Source: an uncultured Kangiella sp.
Lineage (GTDB): Bacteria > Pseudomonadota > Gammaproteobacteria > Enterobacterales > DSM-103792
DNA length: 5,604 nucleotides
Assembly (NCBI GenBank): GCA_946481205.1
Contig: CAMLNB010000234.1
Coordinates: 1 to 5,604, forward strand
Direction of reading: 5' to 3'
Shown here: positions 1 to 5,604 of the stretch, piece by piece
Layout: every line of letters begins with the position of its first letter
Position numbering within the stretch: the stretch's first letter is position 1
Position numbers and translations under genes: made by a program
The notes under the pieces: generated by a model
Told to the model about the DNA's origin: nothing
Databases searched by the model: none
The model's input: only the letters and a program-made list of their open reading frames with translations

Positions 1-2090
1 TTGTCTTCGATCAGTTTGCTGATGGGCTTGCCAGCGCCATGACCGGCTTTGTGCTCGATGCGGATCAGCATCGGTTCCGGACCGGCATTGGCGGCTTGCA
101 GCGCCGCAGCGTACTTGAAGCTGTGATACGGCACGACGCGGTCATCGTGATCGGCCGTCATCACCATCGTGGCCGGGTAATGCGTGCCGGCTTTCAGGTT
201 GTGCAGCGGCGAGTAGGCGTGCAGCACCGGAAAATCTTCTTTGTTATCGGACGAACCGTAGTCCGACACCCAAGCCCAGCCAATGGTGAATTTCTGGAAG
301 CGCAGCATGTCCATGACGCCCACTGCCGGCACCGCGGCACCGAACAGATCCGGGCGCTGGGTCATCGCGGCGCCGACCAGCAAACCGCCGTTCGAACCGC
401 CGTGAATGCCGAGATGCGGCGTGCTGGTGTACTGCTCTTTGATCAGAAATTCCGCTGCAGCAATGAAGTCATCAAACACATTCTGTTTGTTGTGCTTCAT
501 GCCGGCTTGGTGCCAGTCCTCACCGTACTCGCTGCCGCCGCGCAGGTTGGCAACGGCGTAAATGCCGCCGCGTTCCAGCCAGGCGATGTTGGCGGCGCTG
601 AACGATGGTGTCAGCGAAATATTAAAGCCGCCGTAACCGTACAGAATGGTCGGGTTCTTGCCGTTGAGTTTCAGGCCCTTTTTGTACGACAGGATCATCG
701 GTACCCGGGTGCCGTCCTTGCTGGTGTAGAACACCTGCTTGGATTCGAACTCGGCAGCGTTGAATGCCACTTTCGGTTCACGGAACACGTCGGCTTGCTT
801 GCTGGCCATGTCGAACTTGTAGATCGTGGTCGGCCGCACGTACGAGGTCACCGAGTAGAACAGTTCGTTGCTCTCGCGTTTGCCCGAGTAGCCACCAACG
901 GTACCCAGATCCGGCACTTGCATGGTGAATTCGAGCGCGCCAGTCAGTGAACGCACTTCGACATGGCTGACGGCATCTTTCAGGTAACCCAGAACAAAGC
1001 GGTTGCCGGCAATGAACGCGGTCTGCAGCGGATTGCTCGACTGCGGCACGATTTCTTTCCAGTTCGCTTTTGCCGGCTTGGTCACGTCAATAGCGATGAT
1101 ACGGGCACGCGGCGCGTTGAAATCGGTCTTGAAGTAGAACACCGAGCCATCGTTACCGAGGAAGCTGTAATCGGCTTCAACGACTTCGATCAGCGGCTTG
1201 ACGGTTTGGTCTTTGCCGGTCAGCGACTTGTAGAACACCCGGTTGCGCGGATCGGTGCCTTGCCAGACCGGAATGATCAGCCAGGCGCCGTCATCGCTGA
1301 CGGTGGCGCCAAAGCCCCATTCTTTTTCATCCGGCCGGTGATAGACCAGCACATCCTGGCTCTGATCGGTGCCGAGCTGGTGGTAATACAGTTTCTGGAA
1401 ATAATTCTGGCCGGACAATTCGGTGCCGGCTTTCGGCTCGTCGTAACGGGCGTAGAAAAAGCCCTTGCCATCCGGCGTCCATTCGGCGCCGGAGAATTTC
1501 ACCCACTTGATGTTGTCGATCAGATCCTTGCCGCTATCGACATCACGAACAAACCACTCTTGCCAGTCGGAGCCGCTTTTCGACACGCCATAGGCGAGCT
1601 TCTTGCCGTCTTTGCTGATGGCCATGCCGGACAGCGCCACGGTGCCGTCGGTCGACAGCGTGTTCGGATCGAGCAGCACCCGCGCCGGGGCGCTGGCATT
1701 GTCCTGCACATACAGCACCGACTGGTTTTGCAGACCGTTGTTGTAACTGTAAAAGTAGCGACCGCCATGCTCGCTTGGTGCGCTGTAGCGCTCGTAGTTC
1801 CACAGTTCAGTCAGACGCTTTTTGTAGTCATCACGGGTTGGCAGTGTGGCCAGATAGTTTTCGGCGTATTGGCGCTGCGCTTCGACCCAGGCTTGGGCTT
1901 CGGCATCGTCGGTTTCCAACCAGCGATACGGATCGGCAACGGCGGTGCCGTGGTAATCATCAACGTGGGCAACGGTTTTGCTGACCGGATACGGCGGCAG
2001 GGCTTCTTTCTTCATTCCGGGACTCATGCTCTGACAAGCAGCCAGCGTAACGCCAGCCATGACGATTCCACCGAGTAGGGCGGTGCGCAT
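1..2090 (-). CDS. Prolyl oligopeptidase (family S9A), lipoprotein, 3' end cut by window edge
   Basis: Serine peptidase that cleaves after proline in short peptides. About 696 codons are visible without a stop. The family is near 700-720 residues, so only roughly 15-20 residues are missing. The start ATG (2088-2090) follows AAAGGAG with 6 nt spacing. Residues 1-19 form a lipoprotein signal ending in lipobox LAAC (Cys19). Gln at +2 is not the Asp inner-membrane retention signal, so outer-membrane anchoring is inferred. The typical S9A N-terminus DPYRWLE follows, then the beta-propeller (about 85-430) and the alpha/beta-hydrolase domain. The triad is Ser566 in GGSNGG, Asp649 in DHDDRV and His684 in GHGAGKP. 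YGYGGF (484-489) supplies the oxyanion-hole tyrosine. Trp607 and Arg651 match the proline-stacking and carboxylate-binding residues of porcine POP (Trp595, Arg643), which favours true POP over oligopeptidase B. My hand translation shows no cysteine except Cys19. It lies downstream of nfuA on the same strand, beyond a terminator. Confidence 0.96.
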   Translation of the reverse strand, partial: MRTALLGGIVMAGVTLAACQSMSPGMKKEALPPYPVSKTVAHVDDYHGTAVADPYRWLETDDAEAQAWVEAQRQYAENYLATLPTRDDYKKRLTELWNYERYSAPSEHGGRYFYSYNNGLQNQSVLYVQDNASAPARVLLDPNTLSTDGTVALSGMAISKDGKKLAYGVSKSGSDWQEWFVRDVDSGKDLIDNIKWVKFSGAEWTPDGKGFFYARYDEPKAGTELSGQNYFQKLYYHQLGTDQSQDVLVYHRPDEKEWGFGATVSDDGAWLIIPVWQGTDPRNRVFYKSLTGKDQTVKPLIEVVEADYSFLGNDGSVFYFKTDFNAPRARIIAIDVTKPAKANWKEIVPQSSNPLQTAFIAGNRFVLGYLKDAVSHVEVRSLTGALEFTMQVPDLGTVGGYSGKRESNELFYSVTSYVRPTTIYKFDMASKQADVFREPKVAFNAAEFESKQVFYTSKDGTRVPMILSYKKGLKLNGKNPTILYGYGGFNISLTPSFSAANIAWLERGGIYAVANLRGGSEYGEDWHQAGMKHNKQNVFDDFIAAAEFLIKEQYTSTPHLGIHGGSNGGLLVGAAMTQRPDLFGAAVPAVGVMDMLRFQKFTIGWAWVSDYGSSDNKEDFPVLHAYSPLHNLKAGTHYPATMVMTADHDDRVVPYHSFKYAAALQAANAGPEPMLIRIEHKAGHGAGKPISKLIED
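2034..2090 (-). other. Lipoprotein (type II) signal peptide of the prolyl oligopeptidase
   Basis: Codons 1-19 read [19 protein letters not shown]: one Arg at position 2, a hydrophobic stretch, then the lipobox L-A-A-C. The n-region is short and carries a single positive charge, which is weaker than average. The next residues ([10 protein letters not shown]) form a plausible tether before the enzyme fold. Starting at the internal Met11 would destroy the signal and leave the strong Shine-Dalgarno unused, so Met1 is preferred. Lipidation is inferred from the motif. Confidence 0.85.
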
Positions 2091-2096
2091 CGATTT

Positions 2097-2103
2097 CTCC
2101 TTT
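2097..2103 (-). promoter_or_regulatory. Ribosome binding site of the prolyl oligopeptidase gene
   Basis: Reading on the minus strand, AAAGGAG is followed by six bases (AAATCG) and then the ATG at 2088-2090. This near-ideal Shine-Dalgarno fixes the start codon and hence the full lipoprotein signal. Confidence 0.8.
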
Positions 2104-2113
2104 GCAGTGAATG

Positions 2114-2129
2114 GCTGCCTGTGGGCAGC
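2114..2129 (-). other. Small hairpin in the leader of the prolyl oligopeptidase gene
   Basis: The arms GCTGCC (2114-2119) and GGCAGC (2124-2129) are perfect complements around a 4-nt loop. The hairpin sits about 10 nt upstream of the AAAGGAG site in the predicted leader. No U-run follows it, so it is not an intrinsic terminator. A role in translation or message stability is possible, but it may be chance in GC-rich DNA. Confidence 0.35.
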
Positions 2130-2130
2130 G

Positions 2131-2159
2131 CTTGTAGTTAAAGGATTCGGTAGCAACAA
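2131..2159 (-). promoter_or_regulatory. Candidate sigma-70 promoter for the prolyl oligopeptidase gene
   Basis: On the minus strand a -35-like TTGTTG (2154-2159) and a -10-like TACAAG (2131-2136) are separated by 17 bases, in the AT-richer part of the gap. They match consensus at 3 of 6 and 4 of 6 positions, so this is weak. A promoter is expected in this gap because the terminator behind nfuA should block read-through. Confidence 0.3.
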
Positions 2160-2192
2160 TCTGGCTACGATCTCAAAGACAAAAAATCAGCA

Positions 2193-2235
2193 CAGCAAAC
2201 AGAAACAAAACGGCCGATCAGTTGACCGGCCGTTT
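2193..2235 (-). terminator. Rho-independent terminator downstream of nfuA
   Basis: Seven bases past the nfuA stop, the minus strand carries a perfect 9-bp stem. Its arms are AAACGGCCG and CGGCCGTTT (plus-strand positions 2227-2235 and 2208-2216) around a 10-nt loop. A T-rich tail follows, TTTTGTTTCTGTTTG. The GC-rich core, position and tail fit an intrinsic terminator ending the nfuA transcript before the peptidase gene. The tail is interrupted by single G and C bases, so some read-through is possible. Confidence 0.8.
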
Positions 2236-2241
2236 ACGGGT

Positions 2242-2823
2242 TTAGCGATAGTACGGGTTGTCACCCGCGGCATGCTCGGTGATGTCGCGCACACCGGTCA
2301 GTTCCGGGAATTTTTCCAGCAGCGTTTTTTCAATGCCGTGCTTCAGCGTGACATCGACCTGGCTGCAACCGTGGCAGCCACCACCGAATTGCAATACCGC
2401 GACGCTTTCCGGTGTCAGTTCCACCAGTGTCACTTTGCCGCCATGCGAGGCAAGCTGCGGGTTCACTTCGGCTTCCAGAATGTAATTGACCCGATCAGCG
2501 AGCGGTGCATCGTCGCTGACGCGCGGGGTTTTCGCATTCGGCGCTTTCAGCGTCAGCTGCGAGCCGAGGTTGTCGGTTTTCAGATCGATTTCGGCATCAT
2601 CCAGAAACGGATCGCTTTCCGGATCGACAAATGCCGAGAAGCCGTCGAAGTCATATTTGACGTCGGTGCTTTCCACAGCGCTCGGCGGGCAGTACGAGAC
2701 ACCGCACTCGGCGCGGGCGGTGCCCGGGTTGACCACGAATACCCGGATATGGGTATCCGGCTCGCTTTGCTGCGACAGCAGCTTGCGGAAGTGGGCTTGG
2801 GCGGTTTCGGTAATGCGGATCAT
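2242..2823 (-). CDS. nfuA: Fe-S biogenesis protein NfuA
   Basis: Cytoplasmic carrier that binds a [4Fe-4S] cluster between two subunits and passes it to apoproteins; in E. coli it matters under oxidative stress and iron limitation and supports lipoyl synthase. The protein is 193 residues (E. coli 191). Residues 1 to about 98 form the degenerate A-type (IscA-like) domain, starting [12 protein letters not shown]. It contains CGVSYCPP (Cys40, Cys45) but lacks the usual cluster-binding cysteine arrangement. The C-terminal Nfu domain carries GGGCHGCS with the cluster ligands Cys150 and Cys153, then a [14 protein letters not shown] segment close to E. coli. The frame stays open upstream to an ATG at 2905-2907, but that 28-residue extension is Pro/Arg-rich and unlike the family. 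The ATG at 2821-2823 gives the canonical N-terminus although its ribosome site is weak (CGAG, 8 nt away). It is divergent from the M14 gene and ends at a terminator, so probably monocistronic. Confidence 0.98.
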   Translation of the reverse strand: MIRITETAQAHFRKLLSQQSEPDTHIRVFVVNPGTARAECGVSYCPPSAVESTDVKYDFDGFSAFVDPESDPFLDDAEIDLKTDNLGSQLTLKAPNAKTPRVSDDAPLADRVNYILEAEVNPQLASHGGKVTLVELTPESVAVLQFGGGCHGCSQVDVTLKHGIEKTLLEKFPELTGVRDITEHAAGDNPYYR

Positions 2824-2888
2824 GGCAACGGCTCGGTTTGCGGCAGACGGAGGTGGCGCATGGCTGCGGCCTCGGACAACAGGTGGCC

Positions 2889-2917
2889 ATGATACCGCCA
2901 TCGGCAACCGCTTTCAC
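2889..2917 (-). promoter_or_regulatory. Candidate sigma-70 promoter for nfuA
   Basis: On the minus strand GTGAAA (2912-2917, 4 of 6 matches to the -35 consensus) is followed after 17 bases by TATCAT (2889-2894, 5 of 6 matches to the -10). Transcription would start near 2882, giving a leader of about 60 nt. In E. coli nfuA is controlled by iron-sulfur and iron regulators. I see no site here that I can confidently assign to IscR or Fur. Confidence 0.4.
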
Positions 2918-2928
2918 GGCAGCTGCCG
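2917..2928. repeat. Perfect 12-bp palindrome between the divergent promoters
   Basis: CGGCAGCTGCCG equals its own reverse complement. It abuts the candidate nfuA -35 and lies upstream of the candidate M14-gene -35. A wider dyad surrounds or overlaps it, with GATACCG at 2891-2897 and CGGTATC at 2927-2933. The placement would suit a dimeric regulator, but no known operator is recognised and chance is a real alternative in GC-rich DNA. Confidence 0.35.
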
Positions 2929-2959
2929 GTATCGCCATTCCCTTAGTTTTCATCCGGTT

Positions 2960-2988
2960 TTGGCCTGGGCCGGCAATTTGCGTATGCT
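2960..2988 (+). promoter_or_regulatory. Candidate sigma-70 promoter for the M14 peptidase gene
   Basis: TTGGCC (2960-2965) and TATGCT (2983-2988) are separated by exactly 17 bases, each matching 4 of 6 consensus positions. The start would fall near 2995, about 46 nt before the ATG. It is the best -35/-10 pair I could find in this direction. Confidence 0.4.
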
Positions 2989-3029
2989 CGTACCTCTCTG
3001 TGTGCCCCATCCTGCTGCCTCGCTGTTCC

Positions 3030-3033
3030 GGAG
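3030..3033 (+). promoter_or_regulatory. Ribosome binding site of the M14 peptidase gene
   Basis: GGAG lies seven bases (CTTGCCC) before the ATG at 3041-3043. It supports that start, which also gives a clean Sec signal peptide. Confidence 0.65.
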
Positions 3034-3040
3034 CTTGCCC

Positions 3041-3109
3041 ATGAAAGTGTTGCCGTTGCTGGCGCTGTGCTGGCTGACAACCCCGCTGTTCTCTGCCGCG
3101 GCCACCGCC
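3041..3109 (+). other. Sec signal peptide of the M14 peptidase
   Basis: Codons 1-23 give a Lys at position 2, a hydrophobic core (VLPLLALCWLTTPLF) and a small-residue stretch SAAATA that suits signal peptidase I, probably cutting after Ala21 or Ala23. Cys10 is inside the core without a lipobox (the preceding residue is Leu), so a lipoprotein is unlikely. Confidence 0.8.
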
Positions 3110-5604
3110 GTTGAGCTGTCTTATTACTTCGATAAATCGGTGCCGGGCAGCAATCAGCTCGATCCGGAGGTGCCAGCGCCATCGGAAAGCCTGGGCTATG
3201 AGGTGGGTGACTGGCATGTCCGGCCCGAGCAGCAAGTCGAGTATCTGCAGCTGCTGGCACGGCGCTCGCCGCGCGTTGCAGTGGAAGAAATTGGTCGCAG
3301 TCATGAACAACGGCCGCTGGTGCACGCCCTCATCACCAGCCCGGCCAACCGGGCAAAGCTGGATGAGATCCGCGCTGCCCGCGCCGCCGGCAAGAATGAT
3401 GGTCCGCTGATCGTCTGGCTCGCTTATAGCGTGCATGGCAACGAAGCCAGCGGTGCCAATGCCGCAATGCTGACGGCTTACTACCTCGCCGCCAGCAAAG
3501 ATCCGGCGCTGGAGAAATTGCTCGAGCGCACCGTCATCGTGCTCGATCCGTCGCTGAACCCGGACGGCATGACGCGCTTTGCGACCTGGGTCAACGGTTA
3601 TCGCGGCCGCGTGCTGGTGCCGGACAATATGCATGTTGAGCACCGTGAAATTTGGCCGAACGGTCGCGGCAACCATTACTGGTTCGATCTGAATCGCGAT
3701 TGGCTGATGGTGCAGCAACCGGAGTCCTACGCCCGCATTCTGAAATTCCAGGAATGGAAACCGCATGTGCTCGGTGACTTTCATGAAATGGGCACCGACA
3801 ACACCTATTTCTTCCAACCGGGTGTACCGTCACGCCAGCATCCGTTAACGCCAGCAGAAAACCTGAAACTGACCGACGCCATCGCCCGTTATCACGCTGC
3901 CGCGTTTGATGCCGACAAACGACTCTATTACAGCAAAGAAGGCTTTGACGATTTCTATTACGGCAAAGGTTCAACCTATCCGGATATTCAAGGCAGCGTC
4001 GGCATCCTGTTTGAACAGGCCAGCGCGCGCGGCCATTTGCAGAACAGCAAGAACGGTCCGATCAGTTTTCCGTTTGCGATCCGCAACCAGTTCACCGCCT
4101 CGTTATCGACCTTGCGCGCGGCCGATGAGCTGCGCCAGCAGCTGAAAAGCTGGCAAGACAAGTTCTACACCGACGCGGCTGCCGAAGCGGCCAAAGATGA
4201 CGAGCGCGCCATTGTTTTTGCCGAGCCGCAGGATCCGGCCCGGGAGTATCAATTCCTGCGCATTTTGTTGGCACACGGGATTCAGGTGCACAAGCTCGCT
4301 GCCGATCTGACGTTTGGTGAGCAGCGCTTCCGTGCCGGCGCAGCCTATGTGATTCCGTTTGAGCAACGGCAATACCGGCTGCTGAAGTCGCTGTTTGAAA
4401 CCCGCACGCAATTCAAGACACCGGTGTTCTACGACGTTTCGGCCTGGACGCTGCCGCTGGCGTTCGACATGCCGTATGCCGCCGTCGAAAAAGCGCAATG
4501 GCGACGCGAGCTGGCCGGCGAGCGCGTGCAAAAACTGCAACCGCCGGCCGGCCGGTTCGTGCTCGACAAAACCACCGCCGACAGCGACATCGCCTACGCC
4601 TTTGCCTGGGACAGCTTCTACGCGCCGCGCGCGGCCAATCAATTGCTGCGTGAAGGCATCAAGCTGCGGGTCAGCACCAAGCCGATGACCGTGCGCAGCG
4701 GCAATGCGAGTCGCGAGCTCAGTCGCGGCACCGTGATCTTGCCGCTCGGCGGCCAGTCGGTGTCGGTCGAGCGCATCCGCACACTGCTCAGTGAAATCGC
4801 CGTACGCGATGCCCTTGATGTGGTCGCGGTGCAATCCGGCTATGCCGATGCCGGCAGCGATGTCGGCAGCCCGAGCGTCAAAGTGTTGAATCAACCAAAT
4901 GTGCTGCTGTTGCTCGGTTCCGGTATCGACTCCACCAGCGCCGGCGAGATTTGGCATCTGCTCGACTACCGGATGCACATTCCGGTGGCAATGACGCACA
5001 CCGGCTCGTTCTCGGAGTTGAACCTGAACGACTACAGTCATCTGATTCTGCCCGATGGTCGTTACCGCAGCTTGAACGAAGAGCAGAGCAAACGCATCGG
5101 CGAATGGGTCAAGGCCGGCGGTACCCTGATCGCCCTCGATGGTGCGGTCAAATGGGCTGCCCAGCAGGAATTCGTGCGCAGCAAATTGCAGGCGACCGAA
5201 GAGAACGGCGACAAGCGCCTGCCGTACGCCAGCATGGAAGAAAAAGAAGCCGAGAAGAAAATTGCCGGCGCGATTCTGTTGGCCGATATCGACCGCAGCC
5301 ATCCGCTGGCGTTCGGTTTCCTGCGCGATCAGCTGCCGCTGTTCCGTACCCACGCCGAGGTGCTGCCGCCGCTAAAAAGCCCGTATTCGACTGCAGCGCA
5401 ATTTACCGATAATCCGGTTATTGCTGGTTATGTTTCGGAAGACAACGGCAAACGCATCGCCGGTTCAGCGGCGCTCGCCGCCGAGCGCATCGGTAATGGC
5501 AGCGTGGTGCTGGCCACCACATCACTGGCGTTCCGTGCCAGCTGGTTCGGCAGCAGCAAACTGCTGATGAACGCCATTTTCTTTGCCCCCATTCTCGACC
5601 GCCC
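3041..5604 (+). CDS. Secreted M14-family zinc carboxypeptidase-like protein with C-terminal GATase-like domain, 3' end cut by window edge
   Basis: Predicted periplasmic or secreted zinc metallopeptidase. 854 codons are visible with no stop; relatives with this layout are roughly 850-900 residues, so little is probably missing. Residues 1-23 form a Sec signal (MKVLPLLALCWL..., cleavage near SAAATA|VE). The M14 domain (about 60-370) has zinc ligands His132 and Glu135 in HGNE and His248 in DFHEMG. NPDG lies at 173-176. Asn218-Arg219 in DLNRDW matches the substrate-binding Asn-Arg pair of carboxypeptidase A. Glu325 in FEQASARG fits the catalytic Glu. All key residues are present, so it is likely active. 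A middle region (about 380-610) is followed by a class I glutamine-amidotransferase-like segment: VLLLLGSG at 621-628, DYSHLILPDG at 664-673 and GEWVKAGGTLIAL at 687-699. I see no cysteine after Cys10, so this domain cannot use a Cys nucleophile. Substrate unknown: peptides or cell-wall amides are both possible. It is divergent from nfuA. Confidence 0.92.
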   Translation, partial: MKVLPLLALCWLTTPLFSAAATAVELSYYFDKSVPGSNQLDPEVPAPSESLGYEVGDWHVRPEQQVEYLQLLARRSPRVAVEEIGRSHEQRPLVHALITSPANRAKLDEIRAARAAGKNDGPLIVWLAYSVHGNEASGANAAMLTAYYLAASKDPALEKLLERTVIVLDPSLNPDGMTRFATWVNGYRGRVLVPDNMHVEHREIWPNGRGNHYWFDLNRDWLMVQQPESYARILKFQEWKPHVLGDFHEMGTDNTYFFQPGVPSRQHPLTPAENLKLTDAIARYHAAAFDADKRLYYSKEGFDDFYYGKGSTYPDIQGSVGILFEQASARGHLQNSKNGPISFPFAIRNQFTASLSTLRAADELRQQLKSWQDKFYTDAAAEAAKDDERAIVFAEPQDPAREYQFLRILLAHGIQVHKLAADLTFGEQRFRAGAAYVIPFEQRQYRLLKSLFETRTQFKTPVFYDVSAWTLPLAFDMPYAAVEKAQWRRELAGERVQKLQPPAGRFVLDKTTADSDIAYAFAWDSFYAPRAANQLLREGIKLRVSTKPMTVRSGNASRELSRGTVILPLGGQSVSVERIRTLLSEIAVRDALDVVAVQSGYADAGSDVGSPSVKVLNQPNVLLLLGSGIDSTSAGEIWHLLDYRMHIPVAMTHTGSFSELNLNDYSHLILPDGRYRSLNEEQSKRIGEWVKAGGTLIALDGAVKWAAQQEFVRSKLQATEENGDKRLPYASMEEKEAEKKIAGAILLADIDRSHPLAFGFLRDQLPLFRTHAEVLPPLKSPYSTAAQFTDNPVIAGYVSEDNGKRIAGSAALAAERIGNGSVVLATTSLAFRASWFGSSKLLMNAIFFAPILDR

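Noticed and set aside
39..950. Open frame of 303 codons on the plus strand
   Set aside because: It lies wholly antisense to the catalytic domain of the prolyl oligopeptidase, where every key motif is on the minus strand. The translation is Arg/His/Val-rich with no recognisable domain, a usual by-product of GC-biased codon use.
963..2078. Open frame of 371 codons on the plus strand
   Set aside because: It is antisense to the propeller half and the signal peptide of the prolyl oligopeptidase, in the same antisense phase as the 39-950 frame. No ribosome site or known family is seen.
2150..2168. Short inverted repeat GTAGC / GCTAC upstream of the peptidase gene
   Set aside because: The arms are only 5 bp with a 9-nt spacer and flanking mismatches, well within chance expectation.
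2824..2907. N-terminal extension of NfuA from the upstream ATG at 2905-2907
   Set aside because: The 28 extra residues are Pro/Arg-rich and do not resemble NfuA, whereas MIRI at 2821-2823 matches the family start. The extension would also overlap the predicted promoter and leader.
2651..3817. Open frame of 388 codons on the minus strand
   Set aside because: It overlaps nfuA in another phase, crosses the divergent promoter region and runs antisense to the M14 catalytic domain. Composition is low-quality and no motif is present.
4103..5353. Open frame of 416 codons on the minus strand
   Set aside because: It is antisense to the C-terminal half of the M14 protein and is Gln/Arg/His-rich, as expected from the reverse strand of a GC-rich gene. 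No family is recognisable.
4860..5604. Possible active glutamine amidotransferase in the C-terminal part of the M14 protein
   Set aside because: No cysteine is present in the translated region, so the family's nucleophile is absent. Only a fold resemblance is claimed.

Overview
The window looks like chromosomal DNA of a Gram-negative gammaproteobacterium with fairly high GC. The main reason is the middle gene. It encodes a full-length two-domain NfuA that can be followed along almost its whole length beside the E. coli protein, including the degenerate A-type N-terminal domain typical of gamma- and betaproteobacteria. The two flanking genes encode exported peptidases, one with a lipoprotein signal and one with a Sec signal, which fits an envelope with a periplasm. 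I cannot name the genus.

Layout: (1) 1-2090, minus strand: a prolyl oligopeptidase (family S9A) with a lipoprotein signal peptide. The gene runs off the left edge, so only its last few codons are missing. (2) 2091-2241: a gap holding the nfuA terminator, a weak candidate promoter, a leader hairpin and a strong ribosome binding site for the peptidase. (3) 2242-2823, minus strand: nfuA, an Fe-S carrier, complete. (4) 2824-3040: a divergent intergenic region with one candidate promoter in each direction and a perfect 12-bp palindrome between them. (5) 3041-5604, plus strand: a large secreted M14 zinc carboxypeptidase-like protein with a C-terminal glutamine-amidotransferase-like domain. It is open to the right edge.

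The two peptidases would work outside the cytoplasm. The S9A enzyme cleaves after proline in short peptides, and the M14 protein probably trims peptides or amino-acid-linked wall or envelope substrates. Together they suit peptide scavenging, but nothing links them into one operon: they are on opposite strands with nfuA between them. NfuA is cytoplasmic and serves Fe-S cluster delivery, so its position here looks like ordinary genome neighbourhood. The terminator behind nfuA separates it from the S9A gene.

I found no mobile element, CRISPR array, tRNA or rRNA, and no convincing undescribed system. The points most worth a second look are the M14/amidotransferase-like architecture with no cysteine in the mature part, the lipid-anchored prolyl oligopeptidase, and the palindrome and dyad between the divergent promoters.
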